This document shows, in pieces, positions 62,249-64,000 of a stretch of 64,000 nucleotides of DNA. A model generated the notes under the pieces. The model was not told the DNA's origin, ran no database searches, and saw only the letters and a program-made list of their open reading frames with translations. The translations under genes were made by a program, and so were the position numbers. The DNA lies in NCBI RefSeq assembly GCF_004322755.1, contig NZ_CP036401.1:2976001-3040000 (forward strand). Reading direction: 5' to 3'. This DNA is from Pseudoduganella albidiflava (GTDB taxonomy: Bacteria; Pseudomonadota; Gammaproteobacteria; Burkholderiales; Burkholderiaceae_D). Positions within the stretch are counted from its first letter, which is position 1; each line of letters starts with the position of its first letter.

Positions 62249-62875
62249 ATGATCGGAATGAACCGCAATCCGGCACTGGACACGGAAATGCTCGGCCTGG
62301 TGCCGATGGTCATCGAACAGAGCGGCCGCGGCGAGCGCTCGTATGACATCTACTCGCGCCTCCTGAAGGAGCGCGTGATCTTCATGGTCGGCCCGGTCAA
62401 CGACCAGATGGCCAACCTGATCGTGGCCCAGCTGCTGTTCCTGGAAAGCGAAAATCCCGACAAGGATATCTCGCTGTACATCAATTCGCCCGGTGGTTCG
62501 GTTTCGGCCGGCCTGGCGATTTTCGACACGATGCAGTTCATCAAGCCGGACGTCTCGACGCTGTGCACGGGCATGGCCGCCTCGATGGGCGCGTTCCTGC
62601 TGGCCGCCGGCGCGAAAGGCAAGCGTTTCTCGCTGCCGAACTCGCGCATCATGATCCACCAGCCGTCCGGTGGTTCGCAGGGCCAGGCATCGGATATCGA
62701 AATCCAGGCCAAGGAAATCCTGTACCTGCGCCATCGCCTGAACAGCATCCTGGCCGAGCGCACGGGCCAGACCATCGACCAGATCGCCAAGGATACGGAC
62801 CGCGACCGCTTCATGTCCGGTGACGAGGCTGCCGAGTATGGCCTGATCGATAAGGTGTTGACGACCCGCGCTTGA
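62249..62875 (+). CDS. clpP: ATP-dependent Clp protease proteolytic subunit
   Basis: Serine protease that forms the double-heptamer chamber fed by ClpX or ClpA. The 208-residue product includes a short propeptide-like start ([16 protein letters not shown]). Catalytic residues: Ser112 in GMAASMGAF, His137 in MIHQPSGG, and the Asp in DTDRDRF near 184-186. AAGGAAAAGGA precedes the chosen ATG; a second ATG three codons later is possible. A terminator follows, separating it from clpX. Confidence 0.96.
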   Translation: MIGMNRNPALDTEMLGLVPMVIEQSGRGERSYDIYSRLLKERVIFMVGPVNDQMANLIVAQLLFLESENPDKDISLYINSPGGSVSAGLAIFDTMQFIKPDVSTLCTGMAASMGAFLLAAGAKGKRFSLPNSRIMIHQPSGGSQGQASDIEIQAKEILYLRHRLNSILAERTGQTIDQIAKDTDRDRFMSGDEAAEYGLIDKVLTTRA

Positions 62876-62923
62876 TGCATCACAAGCGGTGGCCAGCGCA
62901 TCGCAGTGAAAACGCGAAAATTA

Positions 62924-62962
62924 CGCCCGGACGCCACACCGTTCCGGGCGTTTTATTTTTAT
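62924..62962 (+). terminator. Rho-independent terminator after clpP
   Basis: CGCCCGGA (62924-62931) and TCCGGGCG (62943-62950) form an 8-bp G+C-rich stem with an 11-nt loop, followed by TTTTATTTTTATTT. Transcription of clpX must therefore start anew downstream, at least in part. Confidence 0.85.
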
Positions 62963-63468
62963 TTCGGGTAGCATGTGGTTGTGTGCAGGACTTCTTGCCC
63001 GATCACACGCTCTGCCTGCAGGTCGCGTGAAGTTCTGCCGAGGTATGCAGCAAGCAAGTTGATGGGGTTTGGTGGTTCCTTGCGCTAGTGTCATGCAGCA
63101 TCACGCAGCGCGCTGAGTACAGTGTTATGCATACAGTGTTATGCGTGCAGTGTTACGCGCGGTGAGTTTGCTTAGTGTGATGCGTAGTGAGTATGCTCAG
63201 TGCGTGATGCGCAGTGAGTATGCGCAGTGAGTATGTTCAGCTTGTTATGTGCAGTGTGTTATGTGGCGTTACCTGTAATGTACCTGGTAATGTAGTCTTT
63301 CATGCACCCGGTGACGTTAATACACTAGGTGACATATCTCGTAACGTATTTCGCAATGACCGCTTGGCAATAGGCTCAATGGATTACCCCCGATACATCC
63401 GGCAACACTTCCAGCGGCAGTTCAGCAACCCGTGCAGCACCTATTCTTGTAACTAAAGAAAACGTCCC
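62963..63468. repeat. Repeat-rich spacer between clpP and clpX
   Basis: A 506-bp non-coding stretch with unusual composition for this genome. From about 63118 to 63272 it is made of degenerate 10-14-bp units such as CAGTGTTATGC, CAGTGAGTATG and GTGATGCG, repeated about a dozen times in the same direction. The remaining part, up to the clpX start, has scattered GGTAATGT and GGTGACGTTAAT-like words and lower G+C. No gene or clear promoter was recognised, but the clpX promoter must lie here. Confidence 0.7.
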
Positions 63469-64000
63469 ATGTCCGACAAAAAATCTTCCAGCGGCGAAAA
63501 ACTTCTGTACTGCTCCTTCTGCGGCAAGAGCCAGCACGAGGTCAAGAAGCTGATCGCCGGGCCCTCCGTCTTCATCTGCGACGAGTGCATTGATTTGTGC
63601 AATGACATCATCCGCGACGAGACGTCCAGCATCGAATCCGTTACGGGCGCCAAGTCGGACTTGCCGACGCCCCACGAGATCGCCGAGCTGCTGAACCAGT
63701 ATGTGATCGGCCAGCAGACGGCCAAGCGCATCCTGTCGGTGGCCGTGTACAACCACTACAAACGCCTGAAGCACCTGGGCAAGAAAGACGACGTCGAACT
63801 GGCGAAGAGCAACATCCTGCTCGTGGGCCCCACCGGCTCCGGCAAGACCCTGCTGGCGCAAACGCTGGCCCGCATGCTGAACGTGCCGTTCGTGATCGCC
63901 GACGCCACCACGCTGACCGAAGCGGGCTACGTGGGCGAAGACGTCGAGAACATCATCCAGAAGCTGCTGCAGAGCTGCAACTACGATGTCGAGAAAGCCC
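63469..64000 (+). CDS. clpX: ATP-dependent Clp protease ATP-binding subunit ClpX (5' part)
   Basis: AAA+ unfoldase that recognises tagged substrates and feeds them to ClpP. Only the first 177 codons are in the window. They contain the N-terminal zinc-binding domain with Cys15, Cys18, Cys37 and Cys40 (CSFC and CDEC) and Walker A GPTGSGKT at 120-127, followed by [17 protein letters not shown] precedes the ATG. The gene continues beyond the right edge; lon usually follows in related genomes. Confidence 0.97.
   Translation, partial: MSDKKSSSGEKLLYCSFCGKSQHEVKKLIAGPSVFICDECIDLCNDIIRDETSSIESVTGAKSDLPTPHEIAELLNQYVIGQQTAKRILSVAVYNHYKRLKHLGKKDDVELAKSNILLVGPTGSGKTLLAQTLARMLNVPFVIADATTLTEAGYVGEDVENIIQKLLQSCNYDVEKA

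Noticed and set aside
63118..63272. CRISPR array
   Set aside because: The repeats are short, degenerate and without regular spacers, and no cas gene is nearby.

Overview
The window looks like a chromosomal segment of a high-G+C betaproteobacterium, most likely Oxalobacteraceae (Massilia, Duganella or Pseudoduganella type). The basis is the protein flavour, the thrC-moeA-moaD and tRNA-Leu/tig/clpP/clpX blocks, hpnCDE, a phcBSRQ-like operon and cyanophycin genes. This placement is inferred from gene content, not from a 16S gene or a search.

Layout. 1-7.4 kb: a palindrome-rich repeat element, then a leftward operon (oxidase-like protein, methyltransferase, isoaspartyl peptidase, cyanophycinase, cyanophycin synthetase) that makes and recycles the nitrogen polymer cyanophycin. 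7.6-10.5 kb: a glycosyltransferase, a small unknown and a flavodoxin-type oxidoreductase. 10.6-15.7 kb: four overlapping genes with the order methyltransferase, sensor kinase, receiver-kinase hybrid and response regulator, read here as a phcBSRQ-type quorum-sensing operon; its last gene ends in a 52-bp tandem triplication that carries the stop codon. 15.8-24.1 kb: small unknowns, a secreted nuclease, and a 2022-residue transglutaminase-like/DUF4011/helicase/nuclease protein that may be a defence gene. 24.2-31.7 kb: a cupin regulator divergent from kbl-tdh-sdaA (threonine to glycine, serine to pyruvate), then thrC-moeA-moaD.

33.4-50.7 kb is the most unusual part: a small type VI secretion (T6SS) island with only baseplate genes (tssK, tssF, tssG), an unknown gene, a phospholipase D effector of Tle5 type, four Sel1-repeat immunity paralogues (one frameshifted), a vgrG interrupted by one in-frame TGA, a PAAR gene and a murein endopeptidase. 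Between the immunity genes lie fossil pieces: the first codons of a vgrG, the end of an insertion sequence, the C-terminal third of the phospholipase gene's second catalytic half, and a second trace of the phospholipase 3' end. They indicate that the array grew by repeating a whole vgrG-effector-immunity unit and then losing everything except the immunity genes. The effector/immunity stretch is visibly more A+T-rich than its surroundings.

50.9-64 kb: a DUF2807/HAAS membrane-associated operon, hpnCDE for squalene synthesis, an RND efflux adaptor and pump, hairpins, tRNA-Leu(UAG), then tig, clpP and the first 177 codons of clpX, which runs off the window. No rRNA gene and no CRISPR array were seen.
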